This document shows positions 26,994-37,627 of a DNA stretch of 48,791 bases, one piece after another. The first letter of the stretch is position 1. Each line of letters begins with the position of its first letter. Source of the DNA: a bacterium (GTDB lineage Bacteria > Krumholzibacteriota > Krumholzibacteriia > JACNKJ01); the NCBI GenBank assembly GCA_016873475.1, contig VGXI01000005.1, positions 1-48,791 on the forward strand, in the 5' to 3' direction. A program made the position numbers and the translations under genes. The notes under the pieces were generated by a model. That model ran no database searches. It worked only from the letters and a program-made list of their open reading frames with translations, and was not told the DNA's origin.

Positions 26994-28028
26994 GTGTTCG
27001 AGAAGATGTCCCGCTACTTCATCAACGACATCGCCATCGACCTGGGCACGGCGAACACCCTCGTCTTCGTCAAGGGCGAGGGGATCATCATCAACGAGCC
27101 GAGCGTGGTTGCGGTCAACACCCACACGCGCAAGGTGCACGCGGTGGGCGCCGAGGCCAAGCTGATGCTCGGCCGCACGCATCAGGACATTCAGGCGATC
27201 CGGCCCCTCAAGGACGGCGTCATCGCCGACTTCGCGATCACCGAGGTCATGCTGCGCGCCTTCATCCAGAAGGCGAAGACGAAGCGCAGCTTCATCCGAC
27301 CGCGCATCATCATCTGCGTACCTTCGGGAATCACCGAGGTCGAGAAGCGCGCCGTGCGCGACTCGGCCGAGCACGCCGGCGCCCGCGAGGTCTACCTGGT
27401 CAGCGAGCCGATTGCGGCGGCCATCGGCGTGGGGCTCCCGGTGGACAAGCCGACGGGCAACATGATCGTCGACATCGGCGGTGGCACGAGCGAGATCGCG
27501 GTGATCGCCCTCAACGGCATCGTCGCCGATACCTCGATCCGCGTCGCCGGCGATGAGATGGACGACGCGATCGTCAACTACGTCAAGCGCAAGTACAATC
27601 TCATGATCGGCTTGCAGACGGCCGAGGCGATCAAGAAGCAGATCGGCAGCGCCCACCCCTCGGTCAAGAATCTGACGATGGAGGTCAAGGGCCTGCATCT
27701 CGTCGACGGCCTGCCCAAGACCCTGCGCGTCTCCTCGGAGGAGGTGCGGGAGGCGCTCGAAGAGCCCCTCAGCGAGATCGTCGAGGCGCTCAAGCGCTCC
27801 CTCGAGCAGACACCGCCCGAGCTGGCCGCCGACATCGTCGACCGCGGCATCGTGCTCACCGGCGGCGGCAGTCTGCTCAAAGGCATCGACACCCGCTTCA
27901 AGGACGAGACCGCGCTGCCCATCAATCTCGTCGAAGATCCCCTCTCCTGCGTCGTGCTCGGCACCGGCAAGATCCTCGACGACATCGAGGCCTACGAGCA
28001 GGTGATCATGCGGGGAAGCGACAGCTGA
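26994..28028 (+). CDS. mreB: Rod shape-determining protein MreB
   Basis: This bacterial actin homologue has 344 residues. It has the phosphate-1 loop IAIDLGTANTLV, the phosphate-2 loop MIVDIGGGTSEIAV, and the adenosine-binding IVLTGGGSLLKGID. The N-terminal MFEKMSRYF may act as a membrane-binding amphipathic helix. MreB filaments guide side-wall synthesis by the elongasome, so the cell is expected to be rod-shaped. GTG start, with a purine-rich GGGGGAAG upstream. It leads the mreBCD-mrdA-rodA operon. Confidence 0.98.
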   Translation: MFEKMSRYFINDIAIDLGTANTLVFVKGEGIIINEPSVVAVNTHTRKVHAVGAEAKLMLGRTHQDIQAIRPLKDGVIADFAITEVMLRAFIQKAKTKRSFIRPRIIICVPSGITEVEKRAVRDSAEHAGAREVYLVSEPIAAAIGVGLPVDKPTGNMIVDIGGGTSEIAVIALNGIVADTSIRVAGDEMDDAIVNYVKRKYNLMIGLQTAEAIKKQIGSAHPSVKNLTMEVKGLHLVDGLPKTLRVSSEEVREALEEPLSEIVEALKRSLEQTPPELAADIVDRGIVLTGGGSLLKGIDTRFKDETALPINLVEDPLSCVVLGTGKILDDIEAYEQVIMRGSDS

Positions 28029-28029
28029 G

Positions 28030-28950
28030 ATGGCCCTGCCCGCCATCCTGCAGCGGCACCGCGATCGCGCGGTGCTCGTCGCCTGCGCCGTGGCGGCCAT
28101 CGCCCTGCTTGGACTGCCCAGCGGCTTCCGCTTCAACCTGGCCCGCGGCCTGGGCAGCGTCGTCTACGCGCCGGCCAACGGAGCGCTGTGGCTGGACGGG
28201 CATCTGCGCCGCCTGCAGGGGGAGAACGAAGCCCTGCGCGAGCGCCTGATGACCCTGGCCGACGAGTGGCGGCGCGGCGAGGAGTACCGGCGCGAAGCCG
28301 TGCGCCTGCGCCGCCTCCTCGAGTTCCGCGACCGCCAGAGCTACCGGTTCCTGCCTGCGGAGTTGCTCAGCTATCCGGTCGATTTCCGCGAGCGCAATCT
28401 GCTGCGCATCGATCGCGGTCGGCGCGACGGCGTGCGCGAGGGCATGCCGGTTGTCAGTCCCGGCGGCCTCATCGGCTCGGTGTTCACCGTGCACGACGGC
28501 AGCGCCGAGGTGCACATGCTCGCCAGCGCCGACTGCGCGGTCAGCTGCCGCGACCGCCGCAGCCGCGTGCTCGGCGTGCTCAAGTGGGATCCCCGGCGCG
28601 GCTTCAGCGTCGATCGCGTGGAGCTGAGCGAGGACATCCAGGTCGGCGACCTCTTCATGACGAGCGGCCTGGGCAGCCGCTTCCCCGAGGGCTTCCTCGT
28701 CGGCACGGTGAAGACCGTGACGAGCCCGCCCGGCGCGCTGCACCAGGACGTTCGCCTGGAGCCAGCGGCGCCTCTGGCGCGCCTGGAGGATGTCTTCGTC
28801 GTCACCGCCGTCAGCTACGATGCCCCGGGCTTCCCGGTGCCCTTCGTCGAGCCCGTGGACAGCACAGCGCTCGCCGACAGCCTGGCGCGGGCGGACAGCC
28901 TCGCCGCCGCTCAGGGCAGAGCTCCGCGCGCCGGGAGCGCCCGGCCATGA
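28030..28950 (+). CDS. mreC: Rod shape-determining protein MreC
   Basis: This elongasome protein has 306 residues: a short cytosolic end, one transmembrane helix (about 14-30), a coiled coil (LQGENEALRERLMTLADEWRR read in part: GENEALRERLMTL) and the periplasmic beta-rich MreC domain. The latter contains VDFRERNLLRIDRGRRDGVREG and GLGSRFPEGFLVGTV, both typical. A tail of about 40 residues is rich in Ala, Asp and Ser. MreC activates the PBP2-RodA synthase. It starts one base after the mreB stop, and its end overlaps mreD as ATGA. Confidence 0.95.
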   Translation: MALPAILQRHRDRAVLVACAVAAIALLGLPSGFRFNLARGLGSVVYAPANGALWLDGHLRRLQGENEALRERLMTLADEWRRGEEYRREAVRLRRLLEFRDRQSYRFLPAELLSYPVDFRERNLLRIDRGRRDGVREGMPVVSPGGLIGSVFTVHDGSAEVHMLASADCAVSCRDRRSRVLGVLKWDPRRGFSVDRVELSEDIQVGDLFMTSGLGSRFPEGFLVGTVKTVTSPPGALHQDVRLEPAAPLARLEDVFVVTAVSYDAPGFPVPFVEPVDSTALADSLARADSLAAAQGRAPRAGSARP

Positions 28951-29456
28951 TCGAAACCCGTTTCCAGTTCTTCGTGCTCTTGCTGCTGGCGCTCTTCCAT
29001 CCGATCACGGAGCGCTGGCTGCGCCCCTGGGGAATCGGCGTGGACTATCCCTTCCTCGTCGTCTTCTGGATTGCCTTGCGGCGGGGGCGCAGCCCCGGTG
29101 CGCTCTACGGCTTCCTCGTCGGCTTCCTGCGGGACCTGGGCAACTACTCCGTCCTGGGCGGCAGCGCGCTCGCCTACAGCCTGCTCGGCTTCGCGGTGGG
29201 CGACATGCGCGAGAAGGTCAACCGCGACGACCTCGGCACGCGCCTGATCCTGCTCACGCTCGCCTCGCTCGCCGCGCAGGCCGTCTTCCTGCTGCCGCGT
29301 TCGGCCTGGTCGCTGGCGGACGCCCTCTGGGCCTGGATGCGCTATGCCTTGCTCGGCTCGCTCTTGACCGCCCTGGTCTACCTCGTGATCCTCTTCCTCG
29401 TGCACTTGCTGCGGGAGGGGGCCCGCCTGCTGCATGAACCGCCGCAACGGGCATAG
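28947..29456 (+). CDS. mreD: Rod shape-determining protein MreD
   Basis: This small integral membrane protein has 169 residues and about five to six helices (for example FFVLLLLALFHPI and LVYLVILFLVHLL). The PFLVVFWIALRRGRSPGALYGFLVGFLRDL segment (two halves: LVVFWIALRRGRSP, GALYGFLVGFLRDL) is typical of MreD. It works with MreC in the elongasome. The ATG at 28947 overlaps the mreC stop, and its 3' end overlaps the mrdA start by 23 bp. The much longer upstream frame is the shadow of mreC. Confidence 0.93.
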   Translation: MIETRFQFFVLLLLALFHPITERWLRPWGIGVDYPFLVVFWIALRRGRSPGALYGFLVGFLRDLGNYSVLGGSALAYSLLGFAVGDMREKVNRDDLGTRLILLTLASLAAQAVFLLPRSAWSLADALWAWMRYALLGSLLTALVYLVILFLVHLLREGARLLHEPPQRA

Positions 29457-31281
29457 CGAGGCCGCTCAGCCGGAGCGGGCCCGCCGCATCGTGCTCCTGG
29501 CGGGGATCCTCTTCGCGCTGCTCGTGCTGCGCCTCTTCCAGATCCAGGTGATCTCCTCGGGCGGCTACCTGCGCCTATCGCGGGACAACCAGTTCCGCGA
29601 GCTGCGCATCCCGGCGCCGCGGGGGCTCATCCTCGACCGCAACGGCAAGGTGCTCGCCAAGAACCAGGCCGCCTGCGAGGCGAGCCTCGCCATCCGGAGC
29701 GCCGAGCGCAACCCGGGTCTGCTCGCCCGCCTCGCCGCCTTGATGGACAAGGACGAGTTCGCCCTGGCCGCCGCCGTGACCACCGGGCGCGCGGCCGGCG
29801 CGCCCCGCGTGATCCTCGAGCGGAGCCTGGAGCGCTCGGCCCTCCACCGCCTGGAGGAGGAACTGCCGAGCCTGCCCGGGCTCGATCTGCGCGACTGGGA
29901 GTGCCGCTACTACCCGCTGGGGCCCGGGCTGGCGCACCTGATCGGCTACGTGGGCGAGGTCCGCGAGGACGAACTAGTGCCCGACGACCGCACCGCCCGC
30001 GCCTACCGGCCCGGCGACTTGGTCGGTCGCTCCGGCCTCGAGAAGACCTACGAGTCCGTCCTGCGCGGCACGGACGGCAAGGAGATGATTCTCGTCGACG
30101 CCCGGGGCACGGAACTGGAGACCGTGCAGTCGCTTTTTCCCGAGCCGGGCCAGACCCTCGTGCTCACGCTGGATCTGGAGCTCTGCGCCCAGCTCGACAG
30201 CGCGCTCACCTACTGGGGTGCCGGCGCCGGTGTGGTGATGGACGTCCACACGGGCGAGATCCTCGCCGCCACCAGCCGGCCGGCCTTCGACCCCAACGCG
30301 CTGGTGGGCGGCATTCCGACCGCGCTCTGGCGCGAGCTGAGCGAGGATCCGGGCAAGCCCCTCTTCAACCGCCTCACGCAGGCCACCTACTCGCCCGGCA
30401 GCACCTTCAAGCCGGTCGTCCAGCTGGCCGGCCTGGAGCGCGGCCTGATCACGCGGGAGACCCACTTCCGCGGCTGCACGGGCGGCCTGCGCCTGGGCAA
30501 TCGCGTGTTCCACTGCTGGGAGGAGCGCGGGCACGGCAGCCTGGCCGCAGTCGATGCCCTCGCGCGCAGCTGCGACGTCTACTTCTACCAGCTCGGCGAG
30601 CGCCTGGGGGCGGATCACATCGCCTGGGAGGCGCGGCGACTGGGGCTCGGCGCGAAGAGCGGCGGCGACTTCGACAGCGAGTCGCGCGGGCTGGTGCCGG
30701 ACCGCGCCTGGTACGACAAGCGCTTCGGCAAGCGCGGTTGGTCGACGGGGAGTGTCTGGAACATCGCCATCGGCCAGGGCGAGCTATTGGTGAACGTCGT
30801 TCAGATGGCGCGGCTGTACGCGGCGCTCGGCAACGGTGGCTTCCTGCCCGTGCCGCGCCTGCGCCATCACCTGGAGGACGTCGCCGGCAACACCACGCTG
30901 CCGTTTTCGCCGGTGCGCGGCGAGCGGCTGGGCCTCGATCTCGCGGCGCTGGCCACGGTGCGCCAGGGCATGGAGAACGTGCTCGGCGGGGGCGGCACGG
31001 CGGCCGCCAGTGCGCTGCGCGATTTCCCCACGGCCGGCAAGACGGGCACGGTGCAGAATCCGCACGGCAAGGAACACGCCTACTTCTGCGGCTACGCGCC
31101 GGCCGACAATCCGGAGATCGCCGTCGCGCTCATCGTCGAGCACGGCGAGCATGGCAGCAGCATCGCGCCGATCTTCCGCCAGCTCGTCGTGACGCACTTC
31201 AAGCTCGACGTAGCGCCCCTGCGGCGGGAACGGCCGGGCTTCCCGGTGCCGGTGCCAGCGCCCGCGGAGCGGCGACCATGA
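29434..31281 (+). CDS. mrdA: Penicillin-binding protein 2 (peptidoglycan transpeptidase)
   Basis: This class B PBP has 615 residues: a cytosolic N-terminus, one membrane anchor (about 18-40), the PBP dimer domain with APRGLILDRNGKVLAKN, and the transpeptidase domain. Active-site motifs are SPGSTFKP with Ser323, SCD for the SxN motif and GKTGTVQNP for KTG. SCD replacing SxN is frequent in PBP2. It cross-links new wall in the elongasome together with RodA. It starts within mreD, and its stop overlaps the rodA start as ATGA. Confidence 0.96.
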   Translation: MNRRNGHSEAAQPERARRIVLLAGILFALLVLRLFQIQVISSGGYLRLSRDNQFRELRIPAPRGLILDRNGKVLAKNQAACEASLAIRSAERNPGLLARLAALMDKDEFALAAAVTTGRAAGAPRVILERSLERSALHRLEEELPSLPGLDLRDWECRYYPLGPGLAHLIGYVGEVREDELVPDDRTARAYRPGDLVGRSGLEKTYESVLRGTDGKEMILVDARGTELETVQSLFPEPGQTLVLTLDLELCAQLDSALTYWGAGAGVVMDVHTGEILAATSRPAFDPNALVGGIPTALWRELSEDPGKPLFNRLTQATYSPGSTFKPVVQLAGLERGLITRETHFRGCTGGLRLGNRVFHCWEERGHGSLAAVDALARSCDVYFYQLGERLGADHIAWEARRLGLGAKSGGDFDSESRGLVPDRAWYDKRFGKRGWSTGSVWNIAIGQGELLVNVVQMARLYAALGNGGFLPVPRLRHHLEDVAGNTTLPFSPVRGERLGLDLAALATVRQGMENVLGGGGTAAASALRDFPTAGKTGTVQNPHGKEHAYFCGYAPADNPEIAVALIVEHGEHGSSIAPIFRQLVVTHFKLDVAPLRRERPGFPVPVPAPAERRP

Positions 31282-32582
31282 TCCCGCGCCTGCGCCTGCG
31301 CGGCGACGCCGTCGAGATCGGCATCCTGCTGCCCTGGGCAGCCATCCTCTGCTTCGGCCTGCTCATGCTCTTCTCGGTGAGCTCGCCGTCGGTAGGGGAC
31401 TTCGCCTACGGCGCGCGCGCGACGGCCGCAATCAGCCGCAGCTTCTTCTATCGGCAGATCTTCTGGGCGCTGCTCGGGATCGGCGTCATGTGGGCGAGCG
31501 CGATGATCCCCTTCCGCATCTACAAGGACTACCTCAGCTGGCTGCTCTACGGCGCCAGCATGCTCGTCCTCATCCTGCTCTTCGTGCTGCCGCCGATGCG
31601 CGGGGGCACTCAGCGCTGGCTGGTGCTGGGACCGCTGAGCCTGCAGCCGTCGGAGTTCGCGAAGGCGGGCATGATCCTGATGCTGGCCTCCTTCCTGGCC
31701 GCCCGGCGTGGGGATCCGGATCGCCTCTCCCAGGTCGGCTGGGTGCTCGCCCTCGTGTTGCCGCCCACCTTCCTCGTGCTCAAGCAGCCCGATCTCGGCA
31801 CGGCCATCACCTTCCTCTGGCTCACGGTCCCGATGCTGCTCTGGCGCGGCCTCTCCCTGCGCCGCCTCCTGATCCTGGCCGCGCCGCTGATCAGTGGCGC
31901 GATCGTGCTCTACGGCGAGACTCAGGGCACCGCGGGATTCGGTCTCGTGCACCTGCTCTGGACGCTCTACATGGCGGCGCTCTTCGTGATCATGCTGCTG
32001 TCGCCGCGCGTCTCCCTGCTCGAACGCAGCGTCTTCCTGATCGCAGCCATTGCCGTCGGCCTCGCGGTGCCCAGGGTCTGGGACAGCCTCCTGCCCTACC
32101 AGCAGAAGCGCATCCTCGTCTACTTCGATCCCGGGCTGGACCCCCTCGGCGCCGGCTACCAGATCTTCCAGTCCAAGGTGGCGATCGGCTCGGGCGGTCT
32201 GGTCGGCCGCGGCTACCTGCAGGGCACGCAGAAGGGACTCGCCTTCCTGCCGGCCCGGCACACCGATTTCATCTTCTCGGTCGTGGGGGAAGAATTCGGG
32301 TTCCTCGGCGCGCTGTGCCTGCTCGGGCTCTACGCCTGGCTCATCCTGCGCGGCTTCCGGCTGGCCGGCAAGGCGCACAGTCCCTTCGCGCAGCTGCTGA
32401 CGGTGGGGATCAGCGCTTATCTCCTCTTCCACGTCTTCGTCAACGTGGCGATGACCATCGGCCTGGCGCCGGTGACCGGCATTCCGCTGCCCGGCATGAG
32501 CTTCGGCGGCAGCGTCCTGATCTCGACGAGCTTCCTGCTCGGCCTGCAGATGAACATCGCGCGCAACTGGAGCCGCTACTGA
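31278..32582 (+). CDS. rodA: Rod shape-determining protein RodA (SEDS glycosyltransferase)
   Basis: This SEDS-family peptidoglycan polymerase has 434 residues and about ten transmembrane helices. Family marks are GGTQRWLVLGPLSLQPSEFAK, LKQPDLGTA (with the catalytic-region Asp), HTDFIFSVVGEEFGFLG and the end block GLAPVTGIPLPGMSFGGS. It polymerises lipid II for elongation, partnered by the PBP2 upstream. The ATG at 31278 overlaps the mrdA stop. The far longer open frame upstream is the out-of-frame shadow of mrdA. Confidence 0.97.
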   Translation: MIPRLRLRGDAVEIGILLPWAAILCFGLLMLFSVSSPSVGDFAYGARATAAISRSFFYRQIFWALLGIGVMWASAMIPFRIYKDYLSWLLYGASMLVLILLFVLPPMRGGTQRWLVLGPLSLQPSEFAKAGMILMLASFLAARRGDPDRLSQVGWVLALVLPPTFLVLKQPDLGTAITFLWLTVPMLLWRGLSLRRLLILAAPLISGAIVLYGETQGTAGFGLVHLLWTLYMAALFVIMLLSPRVSLLERSVFLIAAIAVGLAVPRVWDSLLPYQQKRILVYFDPGLDPLGAGYQIFQSKVAIGSGGLVGRGYLQGTQKGLAFLPARHTDFIFSVVGEEFGFLGALCLLGLYAWLILRGFRLAGKAHSPFAQLLTVGISAYLLFHVFVNVAMTIGLAPVTGIPLPGMSFGGSVLISTSFLLGLQMNIARNWSRY

Positions 32583-32649
32583 TGCGCCGTAGCGGCTGGC
32601 GGTGCACGCCAGGCGCGGCGGCGCGCGCCCTTCCCGGGAGGAACCTTCG

Positions 32650-33450
32650 ATGCATCCCGACCTGATCAAGCTGGGACCGCTCACCCTGCACGCCTACGGC
32701 ACCCTGCTCGCGCTGAGCTTCTTCCTCGGTCTCCTGCTGGCCAGGTCCCGCGCCGCCGCCCGCGGCGTGGCCGAGCGGGACGTCCTGGACCTCTTCCAGA
32801 TCCTCATCATCAGCGCGATCCTGGGCGCTCGCCTCTTCTTCGTCGTCTTCCACCTGGACGCCTACGCCGGACGCTGGTGGCACATCCTCGCGCTCTGGGA
32901 AGGCGGGCTGACCCTCTACGGCGGTCTCCTGGCCTGCTTCCTGAGCGCGGCTCTCTTCCTGCGCCGCCGCGGGGTGCCCTTCCTGCGCATGGCCGACGTC
33001 ATGGCCCCCAGCCTCGGCCTCGGGCTGCTCTTCACGCGCATCGGCTGCTTCCTGAACGGCTGCTGCTTCGGTTTGCCGACGGCAGGCCCCTTGGGCGTCT
33101 GCTTCCCGGCGGGCAGCGAGGCCGCGCGCACGGCGCTGAGCCTGGCGGCCGGGCACGCCCACGCCGGCGACTGCGTGCCCATCCACCCGGCGCAGCTCTA
33201 CTCCGCATTCGCGGGGCTGCTCATCCTCGCCGCGCTGCTGCTCATCGATCGCCGGCGGCCTTACGAGGGCGCCACCTTCGCCGCCTTCCTCCTGCTCTAC
33301 GGCGCCAAGCGCTTCGCCGTCGACCAGTTCCGCTACTACGAGGAGGCGATGACCGTCGGCGGGCTGAGCGTCAACCAGTGGCTGAGCATCGCTCTCGCCG
33401 GGGCGGCGGTCGTCCTGCACCTGCGCGCGCGCCGGCGGCGGGCCGCCTGA
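32650..33450 (+). CDS. lgt: Prolipoprotein diacylglyceryl transferase
   Basis: This membrane enzyme adds diacylglycerol from phosphatidylglycerol to the lipobox cysteine of prolipoproteins. It has 266 residues and about seven helices. Motifs are WEGGLTLYGGLLA, the Lgt signature GLLFTRIGCFLNGCCFG, and IHPAQLYSA. The histidine found at the GGLxxHGG position in E. coli is a Tyr here, as in many phyla. ATG 32650 follows GGGAGGAAC. It sits 67 bp after rodA. Its stop overlaps the aroE start as TGATG. Confidence 0.95.
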   Translation: MHPDLIKLGPLTLHAYGTLLALSFFLGLLLARSRAAARGVAERDVLDLFQILIISAILGARLFFVVFHLDAYAGRWWHILALWEGGLTLYGGLLACFLSAALFLRRRGVPFLRMADVMAPSLGLGLLFTRIGCFLNGCCFGLPTAGPLGVCFPAGSEAARTALSLAAGHAHAGDCVPIHPAQLYSAFAGLLILAALLLIDRRRPYEGATFAAFLLLYGAKRFAVDQFRYYEEAMTVGGLSVNQWLSIALAGAAVVLHLRARRRRAA

Positions 33451-34280
33451 TGTTGCGCCTGGCCGTCCTCGGCGATCCGATCGCCCACTCGCTCTCGCCG
33501 CGCATCCAGAATGCGGCGCTGGCGGCGCTCGGCCTGGCCGGCGGCTACGAGGCGATCCGCTGTCCCGCCGCTGCACTGCCCGCGCGCCTGGCGGCGCTGG
33601 CGGCCGCGGGGTACCGCGGGCTGAATCTGACCCTGCCCCTCAAGGAGCTCGCCTGGGCGCTACTGGCGCCGGCTGCGGCCAGCGCGAGCGAGGAGGCGCG
33701 CGGTCTCCGCGCGGTCAATACACTCCGGCTGGAGGACGATGGCCGCTGGGCGCTGCACAACACGGATCTCGCGGGCTGCCGGCAGGCAGCGGCGGCGCTG
33801 CTGCCGGAGGGTCTGGCCGGCCGGCGCATTCTCCTGCTGGGGGCGGGTGGGGCGGCGCGGGCCGCGCTCGCCGCCCTGCTGTCGGCCAAGGTCGCCGCTC
33901 TGGCGGTCTGGAACCGCGATCCCGCGCGCGCGGAGCGCCTGCTCGCCGAACTCGCCGCGAGCGACTCCCGCGCGAGCTGTGCGACCCTCGTCGCGGGGCG
34001 CTGCCCGCCGGGCTTCGATCTGATCATCCAGGCCACTGCCCTGGGTCTGGCGGCGGCGGATCCTCTGCCGCCCCTGCCCTCCCCCGGCGAGCGGCCGGCC
34101 GTGCTGGAGCTGCAGACGGCGAGCACGCCCTGGCTCGCGCGCTGCCGGGCGGAGGGCGCGCGCGGCGCCGACGGCCGCGAGATGCTCCTCGCCCAGGGCG
34201 CGGCCTCCTTCGCCTTCTGGACCGGGCAGGCGGCCCCCCTCGCCGCGATGCGCCGGGCGCTCTTTACCGATTCGGTCTGA
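33450..34280 (+). CDS. aroE: Shikimate dehydrogenase
   Basis: This is the NADPH-dependent reductase of the shikimate pathway, 276 residues. It shows the substrate pocket SLSP near residue 14, NLTLPLKE with catalytic Lys65, HNTDLAGC with catalytic Asp106, the Rossmann GAGGAARA, and WNRDPARAERLL after it. Arg in the WNRDP block suits NADP. The C-terminal GREMLLAQGAASFAFWTGQ is typical. It overlaps lgt by one base. The linkage with lgt is not functional in any obvious way. Confidence 0.93.
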   Translation: MLRLAVLGDPIAHSLSPRIQNAALAALGLAGGYEAIRCPAAALPARLAALAAAGYRGLNLTLPLKELAWALLAPAAASASEEARGLRAVNTLRLEDDGRWALHNTDLAGCRQAAAALLPEGLAGRRILLLGAGGAARAALAALLSAKVAALAVWNRDPARAERLLAELAASDSRASCATLVAGRCPPGFDLIIQATALGLAAADPLPPLPSPGERPAVLELQTASTPWLARCRAEGARGADGREMLLAQGAASFAFWTGQAAPLAAMRRALFTDSV

Positions 34281-34316
34281 GCCTCCCGCCGCGATTCCGA
34301 CCGGGAGTCATGGCCA

Positions 34317-35006
34317 ATGCAATGGGGCCGTCTCCTCGCCGATTGCCTGCCGAGTCTCTGCCAGGCCTGCGGCGAGCGCGTCGATCGGCCAGGGGACTGG
34401 CGGCGCTTCGCAGCACTCTGCACGGGCTGCGCGGAGGGTCTGCGCCGCGAGGCCGGCCAGCTCACGCTCGCGCCCGGTCTGCCGCTGCTCTGGCCCTATG
34501 CGCCCGGCGTCGCCGTGCTCGCACTGCTCAAAGGACTGAAGTACAGCGGCCGCGACGGCGCACTACCGCTGCTCGTCGACGGTCTGGCCTGGCGGCTCTG
34601 GACGGCCGCACCGCCTCGCCCCTGGTACTTCCTGCCCGTGCCTCTGCCCCTGCCGCGGCGCCTGGCGCGCGGCTTCAACCAGAGCGAACTGCTCGCCTCG
34701 GCGCTGCGGCAGCGGCTCGGCGAGGGGCATCTCCTCAAGCCCCTGCGCCGGCGCCTCTTCGCCGGCCGCCAGGCGGGCCGAGGCCGCGCGGAGCGCCTCC
34801 GGCAGGCCGGTGGCGAGTACTTCGCGCGCGGCGCGCTGCCCGAACTGGGCAGCCTCATCGCAATCGACGACCTCGCGACTACCGGCAGCACCCTGCGCGC
34901 CTGTCAGGCGGCGCTCGGGGGCGCGGCGTCAGGACGCCTGCTTGCGCTCACCGTGACGCGCGTGCCCCCCGCCGGGGTCTCCCTTGACAGGCCGAAGATG
35001 GCCTGA
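34317..35006 (+). CDS. comF: ComF family phosphoribosyltransferase-like protein
   Basis: This ComF-type protein has 229 residues. The N-terminal zinc ribbon has two Cys pairs (CQAC and CTGC, about residues 17-44). The phosphoribosyltransferase domain has YFLPVPLPLPRRLARGFNQSELLA and the PRPP-binding loop LIAIDDLATTGSTL. ComF proteins are linked to DNA uptake and to DNA repair or recombination in several bacteria, but the exact role is unclear. ATG 34317 has GGGAG 9-13 bases upstream. The pgk promoter starts inside its last codons. Confidence 0.92.
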   Translation: MQWGRLLADCLPSLCQACGERVDRPGDWRRFAALCTGCAEGLRREAGQLTLAPGLPLLWPYAPGVAVLALLKGLKYSGRDGALPLLVDGLAWRLWTAAPPRPWYFLPVPLPLPRRLARGFNQSELLASALRQRLGEGHLLKPLRRRLFAGRQAGRGRAERLRQAGGEYFARGALPELGSLIAIDDLATTGSTLRACQAALGGAASGRLLALTVTRVPPAGVSLDRPKMA

Positions 35007-35013
35007 GTAACTT
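34984..35013 (+). promoter_or_regulatory. Promoter for pgk-tpiA
   Basis: TTGACA at 34984-34989 and TAACTT at 35008-35013 are spaced by 18 bp. The -35 lies inside the last codons of comF and the -10 just past its stop. The predicted leader to pgk is about 120 nt. Confidence 0.65.
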
Positions 35014-35139
35014 GTGCGCACTCGGAGTCGGCGCCTGCGCAGGCGCCGCACCGGCCCGCGCCTCCGATCCTGCACCGGGACTGCCGCGGCCGCCTCCGCC
35101 GGGGGCGGCCGGCGTCCCACAGCGAAGGAAAGCGCCCCC

Positions 35140-36350
<1,211 letters not shown>

Positions 36351-36354
<4 letters not shown>

Positions 36355-37121
36355 GTTCCAGGCGTCCGCTGATCGCGGGCAACTGGAAGATGAACCTGGC
36401 CCCGCGCGAAGCCGCGGCGCTGGCCCGCGCCCTGGCGGCCGGGTTGGGCGGCCGCGAGCGCGGCGCGGATGTCGTCGTCGCCCCGACGGCGCTCGCGCTG
36501 GCCGCCGTCGTCGAGGCCCTCGCGGAGGCGCCGATCGGCGTCGCCGGGCAGAATCTCCACGCCGAGCCCGCGGGCGCCTTCACCGGCGAGATCAGCGGTC
36601 CGATGCTGCGGGCGGCCGGCGCGGGCTGGGTCATTCTCGGTCACTCCGAGCGGCGCCAGTGCTTCGGCGAGACGGACGCCGGCGTGGCGAGCAAGGCGCG
36701 GGCGGCCCTGGCGGCCGGCCTGCTGCCGATTCTCTGCGTGGGCGAGACCCTGGCCGAGCGCGAAGGCGGCCGCACCCTCGCGGTCGTGCTCGGGCAGCTG
36801 GACGGCGTCCTCGCCGGGCTCGACGAGACAGCGCTCGCCCTCGTCACGCTGGCCTATGAGCCGGTATGGGCGATCGGCACGGGTCGGGTGGCGACCGCCG
36901 CCCAGGCCCAGGAGGTGCACGCGGCCATCCGCCTGCGCCTCTGGGAGCGCTTCGGTGCAGCGCTGGCCCAGGAGCTGCGCGTCCTCTACGGCGGCAGCGT
37001 CAAGCCGGAGAACGTCGCCGAGCTGATGGGCCAGCCGGACATCGACGGGGGGCTGGTGGGGGGCGCGAGCCTCCAGGCGGGCTCATTCTTGGCCCTGATT
37101 CCGCCCTACGGCCAGTCTTGA
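36351..37121 (+). CDS. tpiA: Triosephosphate isomerase
   Basis: This glycolytic isomerase interconverts glyceraldehyde 3-phosphate and dihydroxyacetone phosphate. It has 256 residues, as usual. Catalytic residues are visible: Lys13 in AGNWKMN, His98 in LGHSERR and Glu170 in AYEPVWAIGTG. The phosphate loop YGGSVKPEN and GGLVGGASL follow. It is coupled to pgk by ATGA. A pgk-tpiA-secG order is common across bacteria. Confidence 0.98.
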
Positions 37122-37146
37122 CAGCGCCCTAGGGTCTTGATATTTT
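37118..37146 (+). promoter_or_regulatory. Promoter for secG and tRNA-Leu
   Basis: TTGACA at 37118-37123 overlaps the tpiA stop codon and is followed after 17 bp by TATTTT (37141-37146). It gives secG and the adjoining tRNA their own transcription start. The leader to secG is about 40 nt. Confidence 0.65.
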
Positions 37147-37193
37147 GCGCTTTCCCCGTCCTGGTCCCGCTGCGACTGCCGAGGTGAGGGCAC

Positions 37194-37622
37194 ATGTACG
37201 CCGTTTTCCTGACACTCTTCATCCTGGTCTGCCTGATCCTGGTGATCGTGGTGCTCCTGCAGTCGAGCAAGGGCGGCGGCCTGGCCGGCGCCTTCGGCGG
37301 CGGCAGCGACAGCTCGGTTCTCGGCGGGCGCAGCGCGGCGACCTTTCTCGGCAAGCTGACGGTCTGGCTGGCCGCCTCCTTCATGGCGCTGGCCTTGCTC
37401 CTGGCCATTCTGTCCTCGCGTTCGCGGAGCGGGGGCGAGGCGTCGGAGAGCATCATCAGCAGGCGGCAGCAGTCGGGGGCGCTGGACGTCTACGACGTCG
37501 AGCAGTCGGCCCCCCTGTCCAGCCAGATCCAGACACAGCCGGCCCCCGCACAGGGCGGCGAGGGACAGCCGGCGCCGAGCCCCGCGGGGGGAAGCGCCGA
37601 GCCGGCTCCGGCCGGCAACTAG
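37194..37622 (+). CDS. secG: Preprotein translocase subunit SecG
   Basis: This small partner of the SecYEG channel has 142 residues. Two transmembrane helices (about 5-22 and 58-80) flank the conserved cytosolic loop QSSKGGGLAGAFGG followed by GRSAATFLGKLT. The C-terminal 60 residues are Gln/Pro/Ala-rich low complexity and extend beyond the 70-110 residues usual for SecG. It assists translocation of the many exported proteins encoded here. A tRNA-Leu gene starts six bases after its stop. Confidence 0.93.
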   Translation: MYAVFLTLFILVCLILVIVVLLQSSKGGGLAGAFGGGSDSSVLGGRSAATFLGKLTVWLAASFMALALLLAILSSRSRSGGEASESIISRRQQSGALDVYDVEQSAPLSSQIQTQPAPAQGGEGQPAPSPAGGSAEPAPAGN

Positions 37623-37627
37623 CACGA